A stretch of 49,260 bases of DNA. Origin: Thermoplasmata archaeon (GTDB lineage Archaea; Thermoplasmatota; Thermoplasmata; Sysuiplasmatales; Sysuiplasmataceae). This document shows, piece after piece, positions 32,521-40,622 of the stretch. Where the stretch lies: assembly GCA_021817225.1 (NCBI GenBank), contig JAKAVR010000007.1, forward strand, positions 1 to 49,260. Direction: 5' to 3'. A program made the position numbers and the translations under genes. The stretch's first letter is position 1. Each line of letters begins with the position of its first letter. The notes beneath the pieces were generated by a model that worked only from the letters and a program-made list of their open reading frames with translations, had not been told where the DNA came from and did not search any database.

Positions 32521-33912
32521 ATGGGGCTGCACGAGGACTTGACTGCAATTGTGCCGGATGGCGTCCTTTCCTCAAGGGAGGAACTCATACCATACAGCAG
32601 GGATGCATCCCATTTTCAGGGGAAGCTGCCCGTAGCAGTCGTGCTGCCGCGCACCACGGAACAGGTTTCACGCGTCCTGAAGTACTGCAACGACCACTCC
32701 ATCAGGGTGGTGGCGCGCGGGGGCGGCACATCCCTCACCGGCGCCTCGATAGCAGTTGACAATGCGGTGGTGATGAGCCTCCTGCGCATGGACTCTGTCC
32801 TGAGCATCAGCGTCGAGGACAGGTGCGCCGAGGTGGAGGCCGGAGTCAGGATCGACAGCCTGAATTTGAAATTATCCAAACTGGGCCAGTTATTCCCGCC
32901 AGACCCTGGCAGTTCAATAGCAGCCACTGTCGGAGGCATCATAAATACCAACGCCGGGGGGCTCCACTGCGTGCGTTACGGAACCACAAAGGACTGGATT
33001 CTTGGCCTGGAGGCCGTTCTGATGGACGGCTCTGTTCTTCGGCTAGGCAACAGGACGCTCAAGTCGAGGATTGGTTATGACCTGACCTCGCTGATAGTCG
33101 GGAGCGAGGGCACACTTGCTGTTGTGACCAGGGCATTCCTGAAGATAGTCTCGAAGCCTGAAGAGGTGGGCAGGGTGCTGGCGTTTTTCATGGATATAGA
33201 GTCTCTCGGAAGGGCCGTGGCGGCAATAAAAGCATCGGGCATTGAGCCTCTGACAGCAGAGTACATGGACAGAATGACAATGGATGCAGTCGAGTCGACA
33301 GGTACATTCAAATTCGAAGTACGCGCGCCTTATGTGCTTCTGCTCGATGTGGATGGCCCGGGAGAAGCGATTGGAAGGAGGCTGGCTGCCGCTTCGGCCA
33401 TGCTGAGCGAAAACGGCGCCACCGGAGTAGTGTCCACCAGGGACAGGGATGAGATGGAAAGGCTCTACACGGCCAGAAAAGGTGCCTACTCATCCCTCTT
33501 GAAGCTGAGGAAGAGTGAAAGGGACGCCGTTGTGATAGGTGACATTGTTGTTCCTCCTTCCTCCCTTCCCGCGGTCCTGCGGAGGATTGGGGAGCTTGTT
33601 TCGGCGGATGGTGTGCGTGTTGCCCTCTTCGGCCATATAGGCGACGGGAACATACACGCGAACATCTTCGTCGATTTCAGCGACTCAGCGGAAACGGGCA
33701 GGGTCGAAAGGTTTCATACCCATCTTGCAGAGACTGCTCTCGAGCATGGCGGGAGTGTTTCTGCGGAGCACGGCATCGGCATAGAGAAGATTGGCCTGCT
33801 GAGGATGGAATACAGCTCAAGACATTCCGAGAAGGCGCTTGATATCATGAAAAGCATGAAGTCCCTTTTCGATCCGAAGGGGCTGCTCAATCCTGGGAAG
33901 GTATTTGATTGA
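32521..33912 (+). CDS. glcD: FAD-linked 2-hydroxyacid oxidase (GlcD/D-lactate dehydrogenase-like)
   Basis: 463 residues of the PCMH-FAD family. FAD-binding segments VVARGGGTSLTGASIAVDNA and PPDPGSSIAATVGGIINTNA, SEGTLAVVTRAFLKIV, then the C-terminal cap with GHIGDGNIHANIFVDFSDSA and EHGIGIEKIGLL, the usual His and Glu motifs. It oxidises glycolate, D-lactate or a related 2-hydroxyacid and passes electrons on, probably to the Fe-S protein encoded next (4-nt overlap). Substrate cannot be settled from sequence. Confidence 0.9.
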   Translation: MGLHEDLTAIVPDGVLSSREELIPYSRDASHFQGKLPVAVVLPRTTEQVSRVLKYCNDHSIRVVARGGGTSLTGASIAVDNAVVMSLLRMDSVLSISVEDRCAEVEAGVRIDSLNLKLSKLGQLFPPDPGSSIAATVGGIINTNAGGLHCVRYGTTKDWILGLEAVLMDGSVLRLGNRTLKSRIGYDLTSLIVGSEGTLAVVTRAFLKIVSKPEEVGRVLAFFMDIESLGRAVAAIKASGIEPLTAEYMDRMTMDAVESTGTFKFEVRAPYVLLLDVDGPGEAIGRRLAAASAMLSENGATGVVSTRDRDEMERLYTARKGAYSSLLKLRKSERDAVVIGDIVVPPSSLPAVLRRIGELVSADGVRVALFGHIGDGNIHANIFVDFSDSAETGRVERFHTHLAETALEHGGSVSAEHGIGIEKIGLLRMEYSSRHSEKALDIMKSMKSLFDPKGLLNPGKVFD

Positions 33913-35138
33913 GCAGTACGGAGCAGCGCCTGCTCGAGGAAGCCGGCAGGTGCATCAATTGCGGATTCTGCGAGGCCGTGTGCCCCACCCTCCCGTCGTC
34001 AGGGTACAACAGCTCCAGGGGAGCAAGGGGCAGGGTGATGCTTGGCAGGGAGATGCTCGACTCGGCAGCAAGGGGAGAAGGCATATCACAATTCGCGGAC
34101 TCGTTCTTCTCCTGCCTTGACTGCTACGCATGCCTTCAGGTATGCCCCGCGGGAGTCAATGCAGGAAGGGTGAGCCACATGGCAAGGGAGCTGATCACGG
34201 GCAGGGGCGAAGGTGTACCGCAGCTCGCCAGGCTGATGGAGAGGATGATAATGCGCTACCACTCGATCGTCCCCCTGGGCAGGAGAGCTTCCGCATGGGC
34301 GAAGGGTCTGAACATACCGGCCGCAGGTGAAACGCTCCTGTATACTGGACAGATGTACCAGCTCATGTCGTACAGCAGCGCAATGACATCCTTCCTTCAT
34401 GGAAGGGGGAAGGGCATCAGCAGAACGATTGTCGGAAGTGTGCTCAGGCTGCCGTGGCTGATGCGGCTCGCACCTCTGCTGAACGACAGGGAAATAGAGG
34501 AGGAGATGGGCAACAGTCTCAGGAATATTGCCACCATGCTGGACAGGGAGGGCGTTAAATTCTGCTACATGGGCGAATCGGAGCCTTATCCGGGCACACT
34601 TATGCACGACCTGGGCTTTGCCTCATCCATGAAGGAGTATGCCTCATTCGTGGCGGGCGAGTTCAGGAAACGGGGTGCAAGAAGGGTGATCACCGTGGAC
34701 CCGCATACGCATGACCTGCTCAAGAACACCTATCCACAGCTTGTGGAAGGGTTCGACTTTGAAGTTGTGCACTATACCGAGTTGCTTGACCCGGAGAGTT
34801 TCAGCCGGGGGTCGGACGACGTCTCGTTTCACGAACCGTGCCACATGACAAGGCGCTTTGATGATTTCAGCGCGCCGGCACGGCTGCTGGGGAGGGTGGC
34901 CGAAGTCAAGCTGCCTGACAGCTCCGGAAGGAAGACTCACTGCTGCGGCGGCCCCGACGAGCTTCTCTATCCCGGCATAGCTGGCGGTGTTTCCCGCGCG
35001 AGGATGAAGCAGCTCAGGGAAGCAGGTGGAAGACTGACAGTGACAGCCTGTCCCGTCTGCCTTCTCAACCTCGGGCGCGAGGGAGAAGCAATGGACATTT
35101 CGGACCTGCTTGTCAGAAGGATGAAGCCCGGCAGCTGA
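33909..35138 (+). CDS. Fe-S oxidoreductase, GlcF/HdrD-type
   Basis: 409 residues from TTG 33909, overlapping the stop of the oxidase gene (TTGA). Two 4Fe-4S motifs: CINCGFCEAVCP (C15, C18, C21, C25) and CLDCYACLQVCP near residue 70. Then two CCG-type repeats: FHEPCHMTRRF ... THCCGGPDEL and VTACPVCLLNL. It takes electrons from the flavoprotein and passes them to quinone or another carrier. Together they form a GlcDF-like or lactate-oxidising module. Confidence 0.9.
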   Translation: MSSTEQRLLEEAGRCINCGFCEAVCPTLPSSGYNSSRGARGRVMLGREMLDSAARGEGISQFADSFFSCLDCYACLQVCPAGVNAGRVSHMARELITGRGEGVPQLARLMERMIMRYHSIVPLGRRASAWAKGLNIPAAGETLLYTGQMYQLMSYSSAMTSFLHGRGKGISRTIVGSVLRLPWLMRLAPLLNDREIEEEMGNSLRNIATMLDREGVKFCYMGESEPYPGTLMHDLGFASSMKEYASFVAGEFRKRGARRVITVDPHTHDLLKNTYPQLVEGFDFEVVHYTELLDPESFSRGSDDVSFHEPCHMTRRFDDFSAPARLLGRVAEVKLPDSSGRKTHCCGGPDELLYPGIAGGVSRARMKQLREAGGRLTVTACPVCLLNLGREGEAMDISDLLVRRMKPGS

Positions 35139-35200
35139 ATTGCGTGGCAACATCCCCCTCTCCGGACCGCCCCTGAGTTTCGATTAAACTTATTAACGAG

Positions 35201-35208
35201 TATAAAAT
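35201..35208 (+). promoter_or_regulatory. TATA box of the C45-like gene
   Basis: TATAAAAT centred 26 nt before ATG 35230. An out-of-frame ATG at 35212 lies in between and would be skipped in a leaderless transcript. Confidence 0.55.
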
Positions 35209-35229
35209 TCAAATGCCGGTGAAGTCGAC

Positions 35230-36171
35230 ATGGCCGATGAAACCTCCACGACTGAAGTCCAGGAATACTACAAGCTGATCAACGCAGGCGGAAACCACTA
35301 TGACATAGGCAGGAAGATGACCGATGCCTTTACACCCGCTCTCCATAAGCGGCTGAGCCTGCCCCCGGATCCGGCCCTCCTCGAAAACGCACTCAGGGCC
35401 GCAGATGGCGTGTTCGACCTGCATCCCGTCCTCAAGGACGAGCTGCAGGGAATTGCGGAGGGCATTTCAATCGAATTCGAGGCAATGCTCGTCGAAACAT
35501 CGGATTTCAGGGCTGGTCCGACCCATTCAATGACCGTACTGGCAAGGGAAGGCAACTCAATCATTGTCGGAAGGAGTTTCTCCGGCCCGCCCTCCACCTA
35601 TGTGCGTAACCTCCTGAGGCTTGACCCGAACGATTCATATGCGTCACTTGGAAGGATGTCGGGATACTTCGGCGGGACATGGGAGAGCATAGGCGTTTAC
35701 GGCCAGTTTGTCTGCGCCGACATTCTGTCTGCAAACTCCGGGCCGAGGCAGGGCCCTGCGGCCTACATGGTCCCTAGAATGATCACCGAATCAAGCAAGA
35801 GCATTGAGACAGCAGTCGAAAAGATGAAGACGGTTGTGCCGATGCACGATTCATCATACATAATCACAGGCTCGAACAGGGCATACATGTATGTGGCACA
35901 GGGCGGCAGGGCGTCCATGGAGGAGATAACAGCCTTCCCGTTTGTTGCAGTTAATGGCAGAAGGCTCGGTGCGCCGGGTGATGTCTCGGGGAAGGATGGA
36001 GTAAGGGCAGTGCTGTCCAGCCATGACATGGGAGGATGTCTTCACGGAGCTGAAACAGAGACGCTCTATTCACTCATCGTCGACATGGGCTCGGAGGAAA
36101 TCGAGTATTCGAATGGCGCACCATGCACTGCTGGATTCAACAAGGTGGACTGGCCCGGCGGATACGGGTAG
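35230..36171 (+). CDS. C45 / acyl-CoA:6-APA acyltransferase-like Ntn hydrolase
   Basis: 313 residues with the overall plan of C45-family proteins: an N-terminal helical part (HPVLKDELQGIAEGISIEFE), then the strand after the self-cleavage site (HSMTVLAREGNSIIVGRSFS) and GSNRAYMYVAQGG / HDMGGCLHGAETETLYSLIV at the end. In family members the autocatalytic nucleophile is Cys in a GCTS-like motif; here the aligned residues read AGPTHSM, without Cys. Thr or Ser might replace it, or the protein may be non-processed. Substrates are amides or beta-lactam-like; the actual one is unknown. Confidence 0.65.
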   Translation: MADETSTTEVQEYYKLINAGGNHYDIGRKMTDAFTPALHKRLSLPPDPALLENALRAADGVFDLHPVLKDELQGIAEGISIEFEAMLVETSDFRAGPTHSMTVLAREGNSIIVGRSFSGPPSTYVRNLLRLDPNDSYASLGRMSGYFGGTWESIGVYGQFVCADILSANSGPRQGPAAYMVPRMITESSKSIETAVEKMKTVVPMHDSSYIITGSNRAYMYVAQGGRASMEEITAFPFVAVNGRRLGAPGDVSGKDGVRAVLSSHDMGGCLHGAETETLYSLIVDMGSEEIEYSNGAPCTAGFNKVDWPGGYG

Positions 36172-36221
36172 GCAATACTTAATTTACCTTTCCCTGTAAT
36201 TAACAGCCAAAGGTGTGACAT

Positions 36222-37442
36222 CTGCGCATTCTAATATATACAGGCAAGGGCGGCGTCGGCAAGACCTCAATCTCTGTTGCCACCGCCATAAAGTGTGCCG
36301 AAAGGGGCCAGAGGACAATTGTTATGAGCACCGATTCCGCCCACAGCCTATCGGACAGCATAGAGTTCCCGATTGGAAATACAATCACCAGAATTGCTCA
36401 CAATCTCGATGGCCTTGAGATAGACATACTGAAGGAACTGGAGGACAACTGGAACGAGATAAGGGAGTACGTGTTCAGCTTCTTCGCTTCGCAGGGAATG
36501 GATGAGATATCTGCCAAGGAGATGGCCATTTTCCCTGGAATGGAGTTTATAGCGGCGCTCTTCTATCTGGACCGTTTCAGCAGGAACGACGAATATGATC
36601 TTGTTGTCATAGATACGGCGCCGACTGCAGACACGCTGCGACTGCTGAGCTTCCCGGACGTCGCCGACTGGTACTTCCAGCGATTCTACGGCGTCCTGAA
36701 GAGCTTCGTGAAGGTGGCCCGTGCCACGGTCGGTCACGTCATCTCCTTCCCATTGCCGACAAACGAGGCGATGAAGGAGTTCGAGCGCTTCAACCAGAGG
36801 ATAAAGGACGTAAGGGAGATGCTTGTCAATCCGGAGATAACATCCGTAAGACTCGTGACCAATCCCGAAAAGATGGTCATCAATGAGACGATGCGCGCGT
36901 ACACCTACCTTTCCCTTTACAACCTTACCGTGGAAGCGCTCATGGTAAACAGGGTCTACGACCGCGACTCAAAGAATGCAGATCCGAAGAAACTCAGGGA
37001 GCAGGAAACATACATGGGCATGATACACGAGATATTCGAGCCGCTCAAGATATTCAAGGCCCATCAGTTCACCCTTGAGGTCGTTGGGCAAGAGGCAGTC
37101 AAGCGGCTGGCAGACGAGCTTTTCGGCGACACAGACCCTTCGGTCATCTACTCCCGTGAAAACCCTTTGAAGATTACGTCGCGGGGCGGCACGACCACAA
37201 TCAGGCTCAAGGTGCCCTTTGCAACCACGGACCAGCTAGAATTATATACAAAGAGGGACGCTATTATTGTCAACATTGGCCAGTACAGGAGGACGATCGC
37301 GCTGCCACTGGGGCTTTATGGCAGGAAGGTTTCCTCTGCTGAGATATCGGATGGTATGCTGGCCATTAAATTCAGGGAGGAGCTGAATGCCACAAAGAAA
37401 AGAAAGCGCGGAGAACGAGCTGAGGACAAAGGAAGTAGTTGA
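36222..37442 (+). CDS. arsA: ArsA/GET3-family ATPase with Hsp20-like C-terminus, CTG start
   Basis: 406 residues if started at CTG 36222. The frame is closed by TGA at 36216-36218, and the P-loop YTGKGGVGKT begins only six codons after CTG, so no ATG, GTG or TTG is available upstream of the essential motif. AGGTG at 36211-36215 is a well-placed ribosome-binding site. Further motifs: TDSAHSLSDSI, VVIDTAPTADTLRLLSFPDV (switch II) and VTNPEKMVINET. Residues about 315-390 form an Hsp20-like beta domain (TTTIRLKVPFATTDQLELYT). Family members insert tail-anchored membrane proteins or energise arsenite export; no ars genes are nearby. Confidence 0.9.
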   Translation: MRILIYTGKGGVGKTSISVATAIKCAERGQRTIVMSTDSAHSLSDSIEFPIGNTITRIAHNLDGLEIDILKELEDNWNEIREYVFSFFASQGMDEISAKEMAIFPGMEFIAALFYLDRFSRNDEYDLVVIDTAPTADTLRLLSFPDVADWYFQRFYGVLKSFVKVARATVGHVISFPLPTNEAMKEFERFNQRIKDVREMLVNPEITSVRLVTNPEKMVINETMRAYTYLSLYNLTVEALMVNRVYDRDSKNADPKKLREQETYMGMIHEIFEPLKIFKAHQFTLEVVGQEAVKRLADELFGDTDPSVIYSRENPLKITSRGGTTTIRLKVPFATTDQLELYTKRDAIIVNIGQYRRTIALPLGLYGRKVSSAEISDGMLAIKFREELNATKKRKRGERAEDKGSS

Positions 37443-37680
37443 ACACGCCTACAATGCAGGCGTCAGCGCCCTGATGGCAATGAGATCAATGCTGCCCAAG
37501 CCTGCCACGAATTCCAGGGCAATGAATGAATTCAGGAACGCGCAGAGGGAATTCCTGCTGACGGCGAGGGCGATCATAGACAGCCAGCTCGGTTTTCTGG
37601 AGCATGTCGAGAAGGTGTCCAGGGCGGGCGAAAAGAAGGAAGAGCCTAGAAAGGTCCAGGTAAGGCAGAAGAAGGAATGA
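37387..37680 (+). CDS. Small helical protein overlapping arsA
   Basis: 97 residues; ATG 37387 lies inside the end of arsA (56-nt overlap in another frame) and has GGAGG a few bases upstream. Sequence is helical, with LMAMRSMLPKPATN and FRNAQREFLLTARAIIDSQL, and a basic tail. No family recognised. The strong ribosome-binding site and same orientation suggest a translationally coupled partner of the ATPase. Confidence 0.65.
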   Translation: MPQRKESAENELRTKEVVEHAYNAGVSALMAMRSMLPKPATNSRAMNEFRNAQREFLLTARAIIDSQLGFLEHVEKVSRAGEKKEEPRKVQVRQKKE

Positions 37681-38031
37681 TCAGCCCTGCCTCACGGCGG
37701 AGGCGATGCTCTCCATCTTCCTTATCACGAGTCCCTCGTCCACTCCCTTCTCAATAACGGACACAACGACGGCCTTCCTTCCCGCGCTCAGTATGAGCAT
37801 TTTGCTGTCGCTGCTTTCCACAGTCACCTTTTCGGGCGGTCCGCGCTTCAGTTCCATGTTGGCTGTAACCGCGGCACCCATGAGAGTTGCGCACATTATT
37901 GCAAATGTCTCTACGAATGTTCCCGAATCAAGGTCGGAGGCTATTACAAGGCCGTCCCTGCTTATGATAGCGGACGATTTCACTCCGTCTCCTCGCAGTT
38001 CCTTCAGCATGCCTTTGAGATCTTCAGTCAT
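37681..38031 (-). CDS. Roadblock/LC7-domain protein
   Basis: 116 residues, a full roadblock domain: helix LKGMLKELRGDGVKSSAIIS, strand RDGLVIASDL, central helix ETFAIMCATLMGAAVTANME, strands KMLILSAGRKAVVVSVIEKG and a final helix. These proteins dimerise and commonly regulate small GTPases or serve in sensing and motility complexes. It overlaps the V4R-like gene by 8 nt, and the two probably form a functional pair. No GTPase is found in the window. Confidence 0.88.
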   Translation of the reverse strand: MTEDLKGMLKELRGDGVKSSAIISRDGLVIASDLDSGTFVETFAIMCATLMGAAVTANMELKRGPPEKVTVESSDSKMLILSAGRKAVVVSVIEKGVDEGLVIRKMESIASAVRQG

Positions 38032-38443
38032 CAGTTTCCTCCTCCAGGTTGGTTATCTTGAACACACAGCCGCTGGAACCGAGGCTTTCGCACTCTTCCT
38101 CCTCGCATAGTACCTTCTTGTGTTCTGCAGCTTCGTACAGCCTCTTGAATACTCCCCTCAGCCTGTGGCAGGTGGGTGTGCTTGCACTTCCTGCTTCAAT
38201 CGAACCGTGAACTATGACACCGTGGCCATTGAACTCTACCTCTTCGGCCCAGCCCCTTGCCACGAGCAGCCTCGTCGCAGTCTCAAGCAAGTCGCCTTCC
38301 TCGTCCATTGCAATTCGGACGATCTCGCTTCCGGTGAGTATCCCCTCCCTGTAGAACAGACCATGGGAAGCGCTGGCCATCACTCCTTCGTAGAGTGTCC
38401 GTATGTTTCCCATTTCCGTCTGGGAGATCTTGACGAATTTCAT
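38024..38443 (-). CDS. V4R-like (4-vinyl reductase) domain protein
   Basis: 139 residues resembling the V4R sensor domain: YEGVMASASHGLFYREGILT (the usual alpha start), VRIAMDEEGDLLETATRLLV, GWAEEVEF, CHRLRGVFKRLYEAAEHKKV and the Cys-rich end (CEEEECESLGSSGCVFKITN). V4R domains bind small molecules or metals and are often fused to regulators. A TATA-like ATTTATAAAC on the minus strand at 38469-38478 gives a leader of only about 5 nt. Confidence 0.75.
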   Translation of the reverse strand: MKFVKISQTEMGNIRTLYEGVMASASHGLFYREGILTGSEIVRIAMDEEGDLLETATRLLVARGWAEEVEFNGHGVIVHGSIEAGSASTPTCHRLRGVFKRLYEAAEHKKVLCEEEECESLGSSGCVFKITNLEEETDD

Positions 38444-38603
38444 GCTGTGTCAATTCATTTTGAGAGAGTTTATAAATCTTTTCCGCAAAAGTGCGATATT
38501 ACATAGGAACACCGGGCGGCGCCAGATATGCTTTCCCGGCATCACGCTGCAGGCAAGATTTTAATCGCCGGCGTGCGTAACACAGTGACGGTGCAAGAGT
38601 CAG

Positions 38604-39218
38604 ATGCTGACAGACGGTGAAGGTGAAATCGCGGTCAGGTTCTCGCGCGCGATAAGCGAAAGCGCAGTACTCACGGGCAGCTACAAGGCACCGGACATTA
38701 AGCTGCCTCCCGTCTTCGAGAAGAAGGCGGGTGCGTTTGTGACGGTGCAGACTTTTCCCGCAAGGGAATTGAGGGGATGCATCGGTATTCCGGAGCCGAT
38801 ATATACCCTGCGCCAGGCAATACTGAACTCGGCGGTGGACGCTGTCCTTTCCGATCCGAGGTTTGAACCGGTGAGCGAAAGCGAGCTTCCCTCCCTCATA
38901 TTTGAATTGACCGTGCTCTCCCCACCTGAACCGATTGTATCCAAGACCAGGTGGGACCTGCCTTCGAGCGTGGATATCGGAAAGCACGGCCTGATAATTG
39001 AAAGGGGCAGGTTCAGGGGGCTGCTTCTGCCCCAGGTCGCAGTGGAAGAGAAATGGAGCAGCGAGGAGTTCCTGAGCATGACATGCTGGAAGGCAGGGCT
39101 GCCGGAGGATGCATGGCACGATACACGCGTCAGTGTCTACAGGTTCGAAGGAGAGGTGTTCAGCGAAGAGGCGCCGAAGGGAAGGGTGGTGAGGAGAGAG
39201 CTCAACAGGCACGCCTGA
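38604..39218 (+). CDS. AMMECR1-family protein
   Basis: 204 residues. Diagnostic LRGCIG motif in ARELRGCIGIPEPIYTLRQA, followed by SAVDAVLSDPRFEPVSESEL, IGKHGLIIERGRFRGLLLPQ and EEFLSMTCWKAGLPEDAW. The family is nearly universal in archaea and eukaryotes; the biochemical role is still unclear, and archaeal members are sometimes linked with MEMO and radical-SAM proteins. A TATA-like ATTTTAATC near 38555-38563 lies about 45 nt upstream. Confidence 0.92.
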   Translation: MLTDGEGEIAVRFSRAISESAVLTGSYKAPDIKLPPVFEKKAGAFVTVQTFPARELRGCIGIPEPIYTLRQAILNSAVDAVLSDPRFEPVSESELPSLIFELTVLSPPEPIVSKTRWDLPSSVDIGKHGLIIERGRFRGLLLPQVAVEEKWSSEEFLSMTCWKAGLPEDAWHDTRVSVYRFEGEVFSEEAPKGRVVRRELNRHA

Positions 39219-39280
39219 CCGAAAAGCGAGCGCGGGCCGGCGATTTCAATTGCAGGATGTGGTCTGTGTGAGCGTCAGGT

Positions 39281-39290
39281 ATTATATAAA
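39281..39290 (+). promoter_or_regulatory. TATA box of pyrC
   Basis: ATTATATAAA about 54 nt before TTG 39339. This predicts a leader of about 27 nt, long enough to hold the GAGGT ribosome-binding site near 39328-39332. Confidence 0.5.
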
Positions 39291-39338
39291 AAGTCAGATA
39301 TGCTTTTTCATAAGAAAGCGAGAGAGTGAGGTTGATTC

Positions 39339-40622
39339 TTGGCCCGTGCTGACTTTGCGATAGACGGCACCTTCTACATCGACCGAATGCTTGTCCGGAC
39401 ATCCATCGGGATAAAAGGTAGCCGTATAACGGGTATAAAGAAGAACGTGGAGGCATACGAGCGTGAATCCTTCGACAACAGCATCATTATACCGGGTGCC
39501 ATCGACCTTCATGTCCATTTCAGGGAACCGGGACTCACGCACAAGGAAGATATAACGACCGGGAGCACAAGCGCCCTCTTCGGAGGAGTGACAACTGCCG
39601 TCGACATGCCCAACACCGTTCCGCCTACCACGACACCCGAGAGGCTCTCAAAGAAGCTTGAGCTTTACTCAGGCAAGTCATTCGTCGACTACGGTGCGTT
39701 TGCATCTCTAATGCCTGGCGGCCGGGTGGCCAAGCTTGCAGAACAGGCGTCGGGTTTCAAGCTTTTCATGGGCAGCAGCACGGGTGAACTCATGTGCAGC
39801 GACCCCGTCCAGCAGTCAAAGCTCGTCGAGGCTGCAGCAAGAACATCCAGGCCGGTTGTCGTGCATGCCGAGGATGAGGCACTGCGCAACAGGATTTCGG
39901 AGTACAACCTGCGTGACCACTACAGGTCAAGACCCCCCGAATGCGAGATAGAAGCAGTCAGAAGACTGGTTCGTTTTGCAGAATCTCCCTCAAAGCCCAG
40001 GATTCACGTGGCACATGTATCCACTAGGGAGGCTGCTGAAATGAAGCACGGTGACAATGTCACCCTCGAGGTGACGCCGCACCACCTTCTTCTCGATTCG
40101 GAAATGCCCCTCAAGGCGTACGGCAAGGTCAACCCTCCCCTGAGGCGGAGGGATGACAGGATCGCACTGATGAAGCTTGTCACCGCCGACAAAATGGACA
40201 CATTCGGCTCGGACCACGCCCCACACACGAGGGAGGAGAAGGAGGACGAATTCGACTACGCCCCGGCAGGGATTCCAGGTGTTGAGACAATGCTGCCTCT
40301 TCTGCTGCAGCTTGTCGAGACGGGTGAATTGAAGCTCAGCACGCTCGTCAGGATGATTAGCGAAAAACCCGCCGAGATACTCGGCGCGAGAAAGGGTAGG
40401 ATAGCAGTCGGATATGACGCAGATATTGTCGTGGTCAACATGAGGAAGATAAGGGCCGTCGACGCATCCGCTCTCCATTCAAGATGCGGATGGTCACCCT
40501 TCGAGGGCCATCTTGCCGTTTTCCCCGAAAAAGTTTATCTCCGGGGAAGAAAAGTGGTTGATGGTCAGGCCCTTATCGGAAAGCCGCAGGGCATGGCAGT
40601 GCATGGTGTGCCTGATGGTTGA
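39339..40622 (+). CDS. pyrC: Dihydroorotase
   Basis: 427 residues from TTG 39339, with GAGGT about 7 nt upstream. Zinc-binding HVHFREPG (H58, H60), TTAVDMPNT, VVHAEDEALRNRI, HVAHVSTREAAE and FGSDHAPHTREEKE are all present, typical of class I dihydroorotase in the amidohydrolase superfamily. It cyclises carbamoyl aspartate to dihydroorotate in pyrimidine synthesis. Its end overlaps the next gene by 8 nt. An allantoinase is the alternative but the context is compatible with nucleotide synthesis (purF nearby). Confidence 0.92.
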   Translation: MARADFAIDGTFYIDRMLVRTSIGIKGSRITGIKKNVEAYERESFDNSIIIPGAIDLHVHFREPGLTHKEDITTGSTSALFGGVTTAVDMPNTVPPTTTPERLSKKLELYSGKSFVDYGAFASLMPGGRVAKLAEQASGFKLFMGSSTGELMCSDPVQQSKLVEAAARTSRPVVVHAEDEALRNRISEYNLRDHYRSRPPECEIEAVRRLVRFAESPSKPRIHVAHVSTREAAEMKHGDNVTLEVTPHHLLLDSEMPLKAYGKVNPPLRRRDDRIALMKLVTADKMDTFGSDHAPHTREEKEDEFDYAPAGIPGVETMLPLLLQLVETGELKLSTLVRMISEKPAEILGARKGRIAVGYDADIVVVNMRKIRAVDASALHSRCGWSPFEGHLAVFPEKVYLRGRKVVDGQALIGKPQGMAVHGVPDG

